Source: an uncultured Clostridia bacterium (GTDB lineage: Bacteria > Bacillota > Clostridia > Oscillospirales > Ruminococcaceae). Taken from it: a stretch of 14,539 nucleotides of DNA. Shown piece after piece: positions 7,501-13,462 of the stretch; within the stretch, counting starts at the first letter, position 1; every line of letters begins with the position of its first letter. The notes under the pieces were generated by a model. The model did not search any database. It was not told the origin of the DNA and saw only the letters and a program-made list of their open reading frames with translations. The stretch covers positions 1 through 14,539 of the forward strand of contig CAMWRN010000033.1 of assembly GCA_947176675.1 (NCBI GenBank), written 5' to 3'. The position numbers and the translations under genes are program-made.

Positions 7501-8210
7501 AAATTGTGGTTATAAAAAATCTTTCGACAGCGGCTCTCGAAGAAAGCGCGGCTTATTTTGAAAAGGCTGTAAAGCAATCCCAAATAATTATGATCCCCGG
7601 AGGATTTTCGGGAGGAGACGAACCTGACGGTTCGGGCAAATTCATCACTGCTTTCTTCCGCAATCCACGCGTAAAGGACGCTGTTCACGACCTGCTTGAC
7701 AACCGCGACGGTCTTATGCTGGGCATATGCAACGGTTTCCAAGCTCTTATCAAGCTTGGTCTTGTTCCTTTCGGAAAAATTGTTGACATGACAGACGACT
7801 CCCCTACCCTTACGTTCAATACTATCGGCAGGCACCAGTCCATGATGGTAAACACGCGTATTGCTTCAACCAAGTCCCCATGGCTTGCAAGCTGCGAAGT
7901 CGGAGACATTCACAGAGTAGCCGTTTCCCACGGCGAGGGACGTTTTGTTGCTTCTTCAGAACTGATAAAACAGCTTGCGGACAACGGTCAGATCGCTACA
8001 CAGTATGTAGATCATGACGGCGCACCCTCAATGAACATCAGATTCAATCCCAATGCTTCATTTGAAGCGATCGAGGGTATCACTTCACCTGACGGACGTA
8101 TACTTGGCAAAATGTGCCACAGTGAACGTATAGGCACAGACGTATGCAAAAACGTTCCGGGAAACAAAGATCAGAAAATATTTGAGAGCGGAGTTGCATA
8201 CTTCAAATAA
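4503..8210 (+). CDS. purL: Phosphoribosylformylglycinamidine synthase, single-chain PurL
   Basis: It catalyses the ATP- and glutamine-dependent conversion of FGAR to FGAM, the fourth step of de novo purine synthesis. At 1235 residues it is the large one-chain form rather than the PurS/PurQ/PurL complex. From the N-terminus are a PurS-like region, a linker (MIDTYWSDHCRHTTF), the two synthase halves with ETHNHPTEIEPFGGAAT (about 318-334) and NDFGAGGVSVAIGELADG, and the second half with GAIGGKDSMSGTF. A class I glutamine amidotransferase domain follows: PKVLIPVFPGTNCEYD, PGGFSGGDEPDGSG, the nucleophile in GICNGFQ (C1076), and the HGEGRF pair (H1143, E1145). All catalytic residues are present. 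ATG 4503 follows AAGGAGAG within the end of mtaB. No other pur genes are in the window. The DUF2185 gene follows after 35 bp without a terminator. Confidence 0.97.
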   Translation: MSVFRIYVEKKPEYAVEAKNLLSDIKTALRPDGLRNIRILNRYDAEGLSEADFRLAAINVFSEPAVDVCSYKLPEIKENETVFAVEYLPGQFDQRADSCEQCIQILTQGERCKVKNARIYILEGKLSPKELSAVKSYIINPVESREASLAEVETLTTEYDIPTTVETLENFIYLKEAELVSFIDKYGLAMDLDDIKFCQKYFKETEKRDPTITEIRMIDTYWSDHCRHTTFLTTIDDAVINADYIRKTYEQYINVRKELGRGSKPVTLMDIATIAAKKLKKDGILKDLDESEEINACSVKIKVDVDGNLQDWLFMFKNETHNHPTEIEPFGGAATCLGGAIRDPLSGRSYVYQAMRVTGASNPLVPVEDTVHGKLPQRKITVGAANGYSSYGNQIGLATGHVAEVYHPGYVAKRLEIGAVVGAAPEENVVREIPLPDDVIILLGGRTGRDGCGGATGSSKSHTEASLEHCGAEVQKGNPPEERKLQRLFRNPNVTKMIKRCNDFGAGGVSVAIGELADGLDIDLDKVPKKYDGLDGTELAISESQERMAVVVRKEDADKFIAEAAKENLEATLVAVVTEKPRLKMTWNGNVIVDLSREFLNSNGAEKHTTVAVPIPVTKQLKTYSDTADSWELLMTNLNICSQKGLVEYFDSTIGAGTVLMPFGGKYQLTPTQAMAAKIPVLKGETDTCSIMGWGFNPYVTDRSPYHGAMFAVIESIAKLVAAGGSYKKCWLTFQEYFERTQNNPTRWGKPFAALLGAFKAQLELGCGAIGGKDSMSGTFENIDVPSTLVSFAAGVASAKNVISPEFKKAGDKVILIVPDLDENGLPVFDSVKSCFEKVEKLIEDKIAVAAWAIGFGGVAEAVAKMSLGNRIGFKFDKKISDDLLFYSRYGAFVVELDGDPFTVENVIGETISDYKIDCKTYTVDMADIQKKWEDRLEPIFPCNIKSDDKPAKIFTYTAKDTVQHASSFAKPKVLIPVFPGTNCEYDTAKVFERAGADPEIVVIKNLSTAALEESAAYFEKAVKQSQIIMIPGGFSGGDEPDGSGKFITAFFRNPRVKDAVHDLLDNRDGLMLGICNGFQALIKLGLVPFGKIVDMTDDSPTLTFNTIGRHQSMMVNTRIASTKSPWLASCEVGDIHRVAVSHGEGRFVASSELIKQLADNGQIATQYVDHDGAPSMNIRFNPNASFEAIEGITSPDGRILGKMCHSERIGTDVCKNVPGNKDQKIFESGVAYFK

Positions 8211-8245
8211 TAAAGTATTAATAAACTTTTAAGGAGGTTTTACAA

Positions 8246-8635
8246 ATGAATTTCTTTAAAAAGCGTAAAAAAGACTTTATAAAAAAAGAGGTTAAGGAAC
8301 TGATCGAATGGAATGAACCAAATGGCGACGGCTGTATGGTATCGGACATGATAACCAAGGACGGCTGGAAAGTTGGGTATATGTTCAGGGATGAACCATT
8401 GCCCGATCAGCCGGACAGCGGCTGGCACTTCTTCAAGGGAGACGAAGACGAGGAATACTCGGGGGACCCCGAAAATTTCCATATTTTCAAGCTTAACACT
8501 CTCTGCAATTACGACCCCGACGTAATACCATATCTTAATTCTCCGGTAGGAACTTATCTGATAAGGACTGCCGACGGTAATTTTATTCCCGACGACGGAA
8601 CGATTTCTATTAACATGGAAAAACAAGAACAATAG
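8246..8635 (+). CDS. DUF2185 (Imm33-like) domain protein
   Basis: The 129-residue, acidic, probably cytosolic protein has no signal peptide or membrane segment. Residues about 30-115 match my memory of the DUF2185 pattern: CMVSDMITKDGWKVGYMFRDEP, then DSGWHFFKGDEDEEYSGDPENF, then LNTLCNYDPDVIPYLNSPVGT. The family has been annotated as an immunity protein (Imm33) because members occur beside polymorphic toxins, but many are stand-alone genes with no known function. The basic N-terminus (FFKKRKKDFIKKEVKEL) is not part of the domain. AAGGAGGT at 8231-8238 gives an excellent ribosome binding site. No toxin gene is adjacent; it follows purL by 35 bp and is probably co-transcribed with it. Its function here is unknown. 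Confidence 0.75.
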   Translation: MNFFKKRKKDFIKKEVKELIEWNEPNGDGCMVSDMITKDGWKVGYMFRDEPLPDQPDSGWHFFKGDEDEEYSGDPENFHIFKLNTLCNYDPDVIPYLNSPVGTYLIRTADGNFIPDDGTISINMEKQEQ

Positions 8636-8637
8636 AA

Positions 8638-8678
8638 AAATTCTCCGAAAGGACATAAGTCTTTTCGGAGAATTTTTT
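8638..8678. terminator. Long bidirectional terminator between the purL unit and the DUF5685 operon
   Basis: A 17-bp stem (8638-8654 with 8659-8675, one G-T wobble) is closed by an ATAA tetraloop. T runs follow on both strands (TTTTTT on plus, TTTTTC on minus), so it serves both convergent transcripts. Confidence 0.92.
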
Positions 8679-8690
8679 ATTTATATAATA

Positions 8691-9233
8691 TTATTTGGAT
8701 TTTCCCAAAAAAGTAGGTCTGAACCATTTTCTGTAGCAGTCTATTATCAGCGTGAGCGCATATTCGTACAAAAGAAAAACCAGATTTCCCGCTACCAGAA
8801 GCGCAGGAATAAGCCACTCGTTATAGAAGCCGAATTCCTCGAACAGATCAAGAGTACCTAAAAGATTTGCGGTCACATAGTAGATTATCACTATCGAAAT
8901 GTTAAATATCGCAAGCTTGCACAGCCAACACAATGCCTTTATCTTTATCTTTTCAAAATAGGATTTTGCAACGGGATAGTACCCGAAAAGCAGCGTAAAA
9001 AACAGCCACGCGTCCTTGTCTGGCGTAACGAAAAACGACAGCACCGACACCGCCGCATAGGTGACAAACGCCCAAGAGCTGCTTATCTCTATCGCCACAA
9101 CAAATATAAGCATTCCCGCAAAAAGCGGCAAAGTTATGCTCAGCGGAGGGATCACCGCCGTCAGGAACATCAGCAACAGACACAACGCAGACACCACTCC
9201 GCCCAATGCAACTTTATAGCTAACTTTTTTCAT
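8691..9233 (-). CDS. Multi-pass membrane protein of unknown function
   Basis: The 180-residue hydrophobic protein has about six predicted membrane segments, near residues 8-30, 34-52, 54-71, 74-91, 100-124 and 140-166. The N-terminus (MKKVSYKVALGGVVSALCLLLMF) and the compact six-helix size resemble S-components of ECF vitamin transporters, but I see no substrate-specific motif and no ECF ATPase or T-component nearby. The loop FFVTPDKDAW and the C-terminal DCYRKWFRP are the most polar parts. It is the last gene of the minus-strand operon, 15 bp after the J-like gene, with a weak AAAGGGA ribosome binding site. Translational coupling to its neighbour is likely. I do not recognise a specific function. 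Confidence 0.75.
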   Translation of the reverse strand: MKKVSYKVALGGVVSALCLLLMFLTAVIPPLSITLPLFAGMLIFVVAIEISSSWAFVTYAAVSVLSFFVTPDKDAWLFFTLLFGYYPVAKSYFEKIKIKALCWLCKLAIFNISIVIIYYVTANLLGTLDLFEEFGFYNEWLIPALLVAGNLVFLLYEYALTLIIDCYRKWFRPTFLGKSK

Positions 9234-9248
9234 AAAAATTCCCTTTCG

Positions 9249-9806
9249 TCAGCAGCAAGGTATGCAGTCCCCGCCCATACACTCGCAGCAGCAGTCAGCG
9301 CATATCAAACCGTTGCATATGTCGCAAACGCTGCACCCGAAGGTTCTTCCGTTTCCGCTAAAAGGACTTCCGTTGGGGTCGCCCTGCATATAACCGTTCC
9401 TGCTTTCGGACATATGTCTCAGTGCAGAGTTGTATTCGGGATTGTAAGGCTCCATTCTGCACGCCTGCGAAAAGTTTGAATACGCTTCGTTCAGCCACCC
9501 CTTTGCGTAGCAGACGCTTCCTTTAAGGAAGTACCATTCGGCGGTTTTTTCATCAATGTTTTCAAGCATACTGTCCGCATCATTGTAATTACCGTTCTGA
9601 AGCTGACGGCGCACCTCTGAAAATCCTCCCGCAAATGATTCTGCCCCTCCGCGGCGAATATTCATAATATTATCGAAAGCCTCGGTGATCTCCGCAAGCT
9701 TTTCCTCGTCACTCTCGTAACGGCGCATAAGACTTCTGTAAGCGTCTCTTATCTCCTCGTCGGAGGAAGTAGGCATTACTCCAAGAATTCTGTAAGGATC
9801 GTACAT
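9249..9806 (-). CDS. J-like protein without HPD, with TPR-like middle and cysteine-rich tail
   Basis: The 185-residue protein starts with a DnaJ-type domain: DPYRILGVMPTSSDEEIRDAYRSLMRRY, then EKLAEITEAFDNI. In a working J-domain the loop reads YHPD; here it is YESD (residues 30-33) and the loop is short, so it should not stimulate DnaK ATPase. Residues about 65-132 form TPR-like helices (NYNDADSMLENI, AEWYFLKGSVCYAKGWLNEAYSNFSQACRMEPYNPEY). After a Gly/Ser/Asn linker, the last 28 residues hold 11 cysteines, including CCC and a terminal CC, which suggests metal or cluster binding or disulfides. No signal peptide is seen. It lies between the DUF5685 gene and the membrane protein gene. The ribosome binding site is unusually distant (see the separate entry). 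Confidence 0.8.
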   Translation of the reverse strand: MYDPYRILGVMPTSSDEEIRDAYRSLMRRYESDEEKLAEITEAFDNIMNIRRGGAESFAGGFSEVRRQLQNGNYNDADSMLENIDEKTAEWYFLKGSVCYAKGWLNEAYSNFSQACRMEPYNPEYNSALRHMSESRNGYMQGDPNGSPFSGNGRTFGCSVCDICNGLICADCCCECMGGDCIPCC

Positions 9807-9837
9807 ATTCGATATGCGGTCTAAGCCGCTCTCCTTT
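9807..9837 (-). promoter_or_regulatory. Distant ribosome binding site bridged by a hairpin, J-like gene
   Basis: The only good Shine-Dalgarno, AAAGGAG (9831-9837 on minus), ends 24 bases before the ATG at 9804-9806, which is too far for normal use. Between them GCGG/CCGC (9816-9819 with 9826-9829) can fold into a 4-bp hairpin with a 6-base loop. Removing those 14 bases leaves an effective spacing of 10. The start itself is supported by the J-domain homology beginning right after it. Confidence 0.45.
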
Positions 9838-9859
9838 CCGTATCGTTTTATAGAAAACG

Positions 9860-10741
9860 CTACTGCTCCGCAAGTTCTTCGTTTTCCTCTTTTTTCTTGA
9901 TAAGATCGTAAAATCCGTTTTTAAGTCCAAGATAAACAATGTTGTCAATGATCGGTTTGAACCGCTTTATTTCAAGTTGTACATATGAATCGGCAAGTGC
10001 GCCGAGAGTAAAATTCACACTGTCGGTCGTCCGCTTCTGTATTTCGGGAAGATTAAGTCCGTTTATAGTCGGATTGCCGATAACAAGCGGATTGAAGCCG
10101 CCTGTACGGAAATCCTTTTCCACATCGTCAAAAGCGTCGGCAATGTAGACATACCGTCCCAGAAGATATCCGAAACGCCGCAGGATACGGCGCTGCTCCT
10201 CGTCCTCGGAAAGTCCCGCAGCTATCTCGGCAAGAATATTCGACGACGGCTCGGAAGCGCGGTCTATTGATTTACAGTTGTCCTTTTCAAGCTTTGCCTG
10301 TCGGGACATCTGCTCAGCTGTATAGGCGGCAAGCTCAGGATAAAGTTTCTCCGCTTTAGTGTAGGATTTTTTCGTGATCTTTAACAGAAACCAAGGAAAA
10401 AATTTCGCCAAAAACAGTTTGTCGCCAAGATCGTCCTTAATTTTATTGTGTATCAATATCTCCGCTGCGGCGGCAGTATAGACAAGTCCTTCGGGAGCTT
10501 TAAGGCAGGGGGTTTTGCGCCATGGGTGAGCAATGCACCGCTGTGGTTCAACTTCAGCGGGGCTGTTGTTCAGCGCAAGAGCCATAAGTCCCAGAAACGC
10601 AAAATCGTAACTGAGAGTCATTCTCGAAACAAATCCGTATTCTTTGCCAAGGATCTTGCACAAACCGCAGTAAACTGCTTTATAGGTATCGTATTCACAT
10701 ATACGCATATGCGGCTTAAACGGTTTGACGTATCCGAACAT
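9860..10741 (-). CDS. DUF5685 family protein
   Basis: The 293-residue, mostly helical, probably cytosolic protein is recognised as DUF5685 from its N-terminus: MFGYVKPFKPHMRICEYDTY, then C25-x2-C28 (YCGLCK) and SYDFAFL. Further possible ligands are C69, H72 and C79 (RCIAHPWRKTPCL). Two Asp-rich segments stand out: KDDLGD (D103, D104, D107) and YIADAFDDVEKD, where D202, D206 and D210 are spaced i, i+4, i+8. This recalls the paired Asp motifs of class I isoprenoid synthases, but I cannot show homology. The C-terminus is charged (KKKEENEELAEQ). ATG 10741 follows AAAGGAGGGAGA. It is the first gene of a three-gene operon with the J-like and membrane protein genes, 53 bp before the former. Its biochemical function is not known to me. 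Confidence 0.82.
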   Translation of the reverse strand: MFGYVKPFKPHMRICEYDTYKAVYCGLCKILGKEYGFVSRMTLSYDFAFLGLMALALNNSPAEVEPQRCIAHPWRKTPCLKAPEGLVYTAAAAEILIHNKIKDDLGDKLFLAKFFPWFLLKITKKSYTKAEKLYPELAAYTAEQMSRQAKLEKDNCKSIDRASEPSSNILAEIAAGLSEDEEQRRILRRFGYLLGRYVYIADAFDDVEKDFRTGGFNPLVIGNPTINGLNLPEIQKRTTDSVNFTLGALADSYVQLEIKRFKPIIDNIVYLGLKNGFYDLIKKKEENEELAEQ

Positions 10742-10771
10742 GGCTCTCCCTCCTTTTTAACTATTAATTAA

Positions 10772-10800
10772 AGTATACCACATTCCGTTAAATATGTCAA
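10772..10800 (-). promoter_or_regulatory. Sigma-A promoter of the DUF5685 operon
   Basis: On the minus strand TTGACA (10795-10800), a 17-bp spacer and TATACT (10772-10777) give a near-perfect promoter about 30 bases upstream of the start codon. It is divergent from the GNAT promoter and shares an extended TTGACATATTT element with it. Confidence 0.88.
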
Positions 10801-10836
10801 ATTTATTGAAATTTTTTCTTAAACCAAGAGGAACAA

Positions 10837-10865
10837 TTGACATATTTGAAATGTCAAGATATAAT
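10837..10865 (+). promoter_or_regulatory. Consensus sigma-A promoter of the GNAT gene, with an overlapping inverted repeat
   Basis: TTGACA (10837-10842), a 17-bp spacer and TATAAT (10860-10865) match both consensus boxes exactly. TTGACAT at 10837-10843 is repeated inverted as ATGTCAA at 10851-10857, a perfect 7-bp inverted repeat with a 7-base centre lying over the -35 and spacer. That is a plausible operator for a dimeric repressor. Confidence 0.88.
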
Positions 10866-10897
10866 TATAAAAAACTTATTTTGCAAAGGAGTAACGC

Positions 10898-11377
10898 ATG
10901 AACTGCACTGACTATACAATAAGAAAAATTACCGTAAGCGAGCTGCCGAGGCTTACAGAGCTTTTTAATTACAACGATATTGACAGTATGATTTCGGAAA
11001 ATACAAGCCTTATCCAAAACGGTTCGGGAGATATTTTTATTTTGCTTGAGGGTGAAAAAATCCTGGGCGAACTGCATGTCAGATATGAAAACAACGACCC
11101 GCTTGAAGCTGTGAGATGCGTTCGGGCGTATCTGTACGCATACCGTGTTCACAAGGACTCTCAGGGTATTGGACTGGGAAAGCTTCTTATGAAAACTGTG
11201 ATTGATACTCTTGCGGCGGAGGGGTACTCCGAATTCACAATAGGTGTTGAAGACGATAACGACAGGGCTTTGCACATATACAAGGCGTTCGGTTTCAGCG
11301 AGGTCGTTTCACGAAAATATGAGGAATATCAAGGCGACGGGTATGAATACAATCTTTACCTGAAACGGTTGCTGTGA
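10898..11377 (+). CDS. GNAT family N-acetyltransferase
   Basis: The 159-residue protein fits a single GNAT domain, which transfers an acetyl group from acetyl-CoA to an amine. The acetyl-CoA pyrophosphate-binding motif A is HKDSQGIGLGKLLMKTVID (Q89-x-x-G-x-G/K pattern). Motif B is the EDDNDRALHIYKAFGFSEV segment, where the Asn and Tyr positions are typical. The N-terminal TIRKITVSELPRLTELF is the usual opening of the fold. The acceptor cannot be told from sequence. AAAGGAG lies 8 bases before the ATG. It is monocistronic, has its own consensus promoter, and has no clear terminator before the T-box transcription unit. Confidence 0.9.
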   Translation: MNCTDYTIRKITVSELPRLTELFNYNDIDSMISENTSLIQNGSGDIFILLEGEKILGELHVRYENNDPLEAVRCVRAYLYAYRVHKDSQGIGLGKLLMKTVIDTLAAEGYSEFTIGVEDDNDRALHIYKAFGFSEVVSRKYEEYQGDGYEYNLYLKRLL

Positions 11378-11412
11378 TATTATTTGTTGTAAAATAATTA
11401 ACAAAAAATTCA

Positions 11413-11441
11413 TTGACAAAAACATTGGCGGGTGATATTAT
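11413..11441 (+). promoter_or_regulatory. Promoter of the ilvB-cimA T-box transcript
   Basis: TTGACA (11413-11418), a 17-bp spacer and an extended -10, TG-A-TATTAT (TG at 11433-11434, -10 at 11436-11441). A TATAAT overlaps at 11439-11444 but would need a 20-bp spacer. Transcription should start near 11448. Confidence 0.8.
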
Positions 11442-11447
11442 AATACC

Positions 11448-11728
11448 AATATGTTTAAAGGCTTTGATGAGGAGCAAAACGGACTGCGAAAATTCCCAGA
11501 GAGCTGCCGCTTGGTGCGAGGCAGTATTTTTCCGCCGATAATATATCACCTCGGAGCTTTCCGACGAACGGTTTTCCAAGTAGGACGGAACGGGTTTCTC
11601 CCGTTACAGAGAAGCGTATTGTTGGATACGGCAGAGTGCGGCACTATTGCCGAACGAGAGTGGTACCGTGGAGTTGTTTATACACCTTCACCTCTTGATT
11701 TTATCATGAGGTGAAGGTTTTTTATTTT
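11448..11728 (+). promoter_or_regulatory. T-box riboswitch (tRNA-Ile type) controlling ilvB-cimA
   Basis: This fills the gap between the GNAT gene and ilvB. Stem I shows the lower GATGAGGA element, the AGAGAG bulge, and a terminal CTGCC/GGCAG stem whose loop contains TTGGTG (GNUG). The specifier loop reads ATATATC-ACCTCGGAG, giving AUC (Ile) at 11545-11547, just before the conserved ACCTCGGAGC. A hairpin AACGGG/CCCGTT (11589-11605) lies in the middle domain. The T-box GAGAGTGGTACCGTGG (11656-11671) can form the antiterminator: 11657-11660 with 11692-11695, and 11668-11673 with 11686-11691. The 7-base UGGUACC bulge is left free; UGGU pairs with an ACCA tRNA end. Uncharged tRNA-Ile would favour read-through. 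Confidence 0.93.
11684..11728 (+). terminator. Terminator arm of the ilvB T-box
   Basis: CCTTCACCTC (11685-11694) pairs with GAGGTGAAGG (11708-11717), followed by TTTTTT and ATTTT. Its 5' arm overlaps both antiterminator 3' strands, so the two structures exclude each other. Confidence 0.93.
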
Positions 11729-11755
11729 GCAATTTTTTCTGAAAGGAAGTTTTTT

Positions 11756-13432
11756 ATGATTTTGAACGGTTCGCAGATAATTCTGGAATGTCTTTTGGAA
11801 CAGGGTGTGGACACAGTTTTCGGCTACCCAGGCGGTGCGGTGCTGAACATTTACGATGCGCTTTACGACTACAGCGACAAAATAACGCATATTCTCACCT
11901 CACACGAGCAGGGAGCTTCCCATGCAGCGGATGGATATGCCCGCTCCACGGGAAAAACCGGCGTTGTTATCGCTACCTCCGGTCCTGGCGCAACTAACCT
12001 TGTTACGGGTCTTGCTACGGCTTATATGGACAGTATCCCGATGGTTGCAATAACTGGAAATGTTGCCACTTCCCTGCTGGGTCTGGACAGCTTTCAGGAG
12101 GTTGACATAACAGGCATTACCATGCCGATCACTAAGCACAACTGTATTGTCAAAGATGTGTCCCAACTTGCAGATGCTATACGCAACGCGTTTTTTATTG
12201 CAAACGACGGACGGAAAGGTCCTGTGCTGATAGATATTCCCAAGGATATCACAGCAGCTAAATGCGATTACGAGCCGAAAAAACCAAGAAAACACATCTA
12301 CTCGGCGAACAGCAGCGAAATCATTGCGGCAGCAGAGCTTATCTCGAGGTCTGCGAGACCGTTTATCTACGCAGGCGGAGGAGCGGTCTCCTGCGACGCT
12401 TATAATGAACTTGCAAAATTTGCCGAAATCATCGACGCGCCTGTTTCTCTTTCTCTTATGGGACAATGCGCTTTTGACAATACAAGTTCCCGATACACCG
12501 GCATGATGGGTATGCACGGTACAAAAACCTCTTCACTTGCTCTTACAGAATGTGATTTACTCATTGTTCTCGGTTCGCGCTTCTCGGACAGAGTCACCTG
12601 CAATTCGGATACATTCCGCAAAGCTGCCGGCAGGGCAAAGATACTCCACATCGACATCGATCCTGCCGAGATCAACAAAAATATTGCCGCCGATGCAAAA
12701 GTCCACGGTGATGTAAAGCTCATACTTAAAAATTTGAACGAAATGCTCATACCAAGAAAACGCACCGAATGGATGAATCTTATAGCGGAATGGAAAAAGC
12801 AGTACCCTCTTCATCAAGTATCGGAGAATGAAAACACAGTTCTGCCGCAGGAGGTCTTAGAAACCCTTAACAAGCTTACCGACGGCAAAGCGATTATCAG
12901 CACCGAGGTAGGACAGCATCAGATGTGGACAGCTGAATTTTACAATTTCCGTAACCCCAGAAGTTTCGCATCCTCCGGCGGATTGGGTACTATGGGATAC
13001 GGCCTGGGAGCGGCTATCGGCTGCAAGGTAGGAAATCCCGACAAGGTTGTGGTGAACTGCGCGGGCGACGGAAGCTTCTATATGAACATGAACGAGCTTA
13101 CTACTCTCGCAAAATATCAGCTCCCAGTCATTGAGCTTGTGTTCAACAACAGTGTTCTAGGTATGGTTCGCCAATGGCAGAAGCTTTTCTACAACAATCA
13201 TTTTTCACATACAAACCTTGAAAAGCCTACCGATTTTGAACTGCTTGGAAAAGCTCTTGGCATTGAAGCCATAACGATATCAAAACGGGACGATATACGT
13301 CCTGTGCTTGAAAAAGCGATCGCCATAAACAAGCCAGTGCTTATCAACTGCATTATCGACAAGGATATTAATGTTCTGCCGATGGTTCCTGCGGGAGCTT
13401 CAATTGCAGAACCAATACTGGAAATAAAGTAA
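11756..13432 (+). CDS. ilvB: Acetolactate synthase (acetohydroxyacid synthase) large subunit
   Basis: This TPP-, FAD- and Mg-dependent enzyme condenses pyruvate with pyruvate or 2-ketobutyrate to give acetolactate (Val/Leu) or acetohydroxybutyrate (Ile). The 558-residue chain is full length. It has GYPGGAVLNIYDALY, the catalytic glutamate in SHEQGASHAADGYAR (E51), GPGATNLVTGLATAYMDSIP, FQEVDITGITMPITKHN, and GPVLIDIPKDI. The FAD-binding middle domain follows, then GTMGYGLGAAIG and the TPP/Mg motif GDGSF (437-441) with NN about 27 residues later. MVRQWQKLFY is the usual AHAS segment. ATG 11756 follows GAAAGGAAG; a 15-codon upstream extension runs through the terminator and is rejected. No small subunit ilvN follows; cimA starts 30 bp downstream. 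Confidence 0.96.
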   Translation: MILNGSQIILECLLEQGVDTVFGYPGGAVLNIYDALYDYSDKITHILTSHEQGASHAADGYARSTGKTGVVIATSGPGATNLVTGLATAYMDSIPMVAITGNVATSLLGLDSFQEVDITGITMPITKHNCIVKDVSQLADAIRNAFFIANDGRKGPVLIDIPKDITAAKCDYEPKKPRKHIYSANSSEIIAAAELISRSARPFIYAGGGAVSCDAYNELAKFAEIIDAPVSLSLMGQCAFDNTSSRYTGMMGMHGTKTSSLALTECDLLIVLGSRFSDRVTCNSDTFRKAAGRAKILHIDIDPAEINKNIAADAKVHGDVKLILKNLNEMLIPRKRTEWMNLIAEWKKQYPLHQVSENENTVLPQEVLETLNKLTDGKAIISTEVGQHQMWTAEFYNFRNPRSFASSGGLGTMGYGLGAAIGCKVGNPDKVVVNCAGDGSFYMNMNELTTLAKYQLPVIELVFNNSVLGMVRQWQKLFYNNHFSHTNLEKPTDFELLGKALGIEAITISKRDDIRPVLEKAIAINKPVLINCIIDKDINVLPMVPAGASIAEPILEIK

Positions 13433-13447
13433 TTTTGCCGCAAAATT
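13431..13447. repeat. Small perfect inverted repeat between ilvB and cimA
   Basis: AATTTTG and CAAAATT flank CCG, beginning within the ilvB stop codon. There is no T tract, so it is not a terminator. It could be a minor mRNA stability or coupling element, or chance. Confidence 0.3.
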
Positions 13448-13462
13448 CGGAAAGGAATGGTT

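Noticed and set aside
11378..11412. Possible terminator after the GNAT gene (ATTATTT/AAATAAT)
   Set aside because: The stem is entirely A-T and there is no T tract after it; too weak to call.
11451..11714. Plus-strand open frame of 87 codons before ilvB
   Set aside because: It lies entirely inside the T-box RNA, has no ribosome binding site or recognisable domain, and ends in the terminator stem.
11900..12517. Minus-strand open frame (205 codons) opposite ilvB
   Set aside because: It is antisense to conserved ilvB motifs. The translation is low-complexity in style with many Cys, Arg and Ser, and there is no ribosome binding site.
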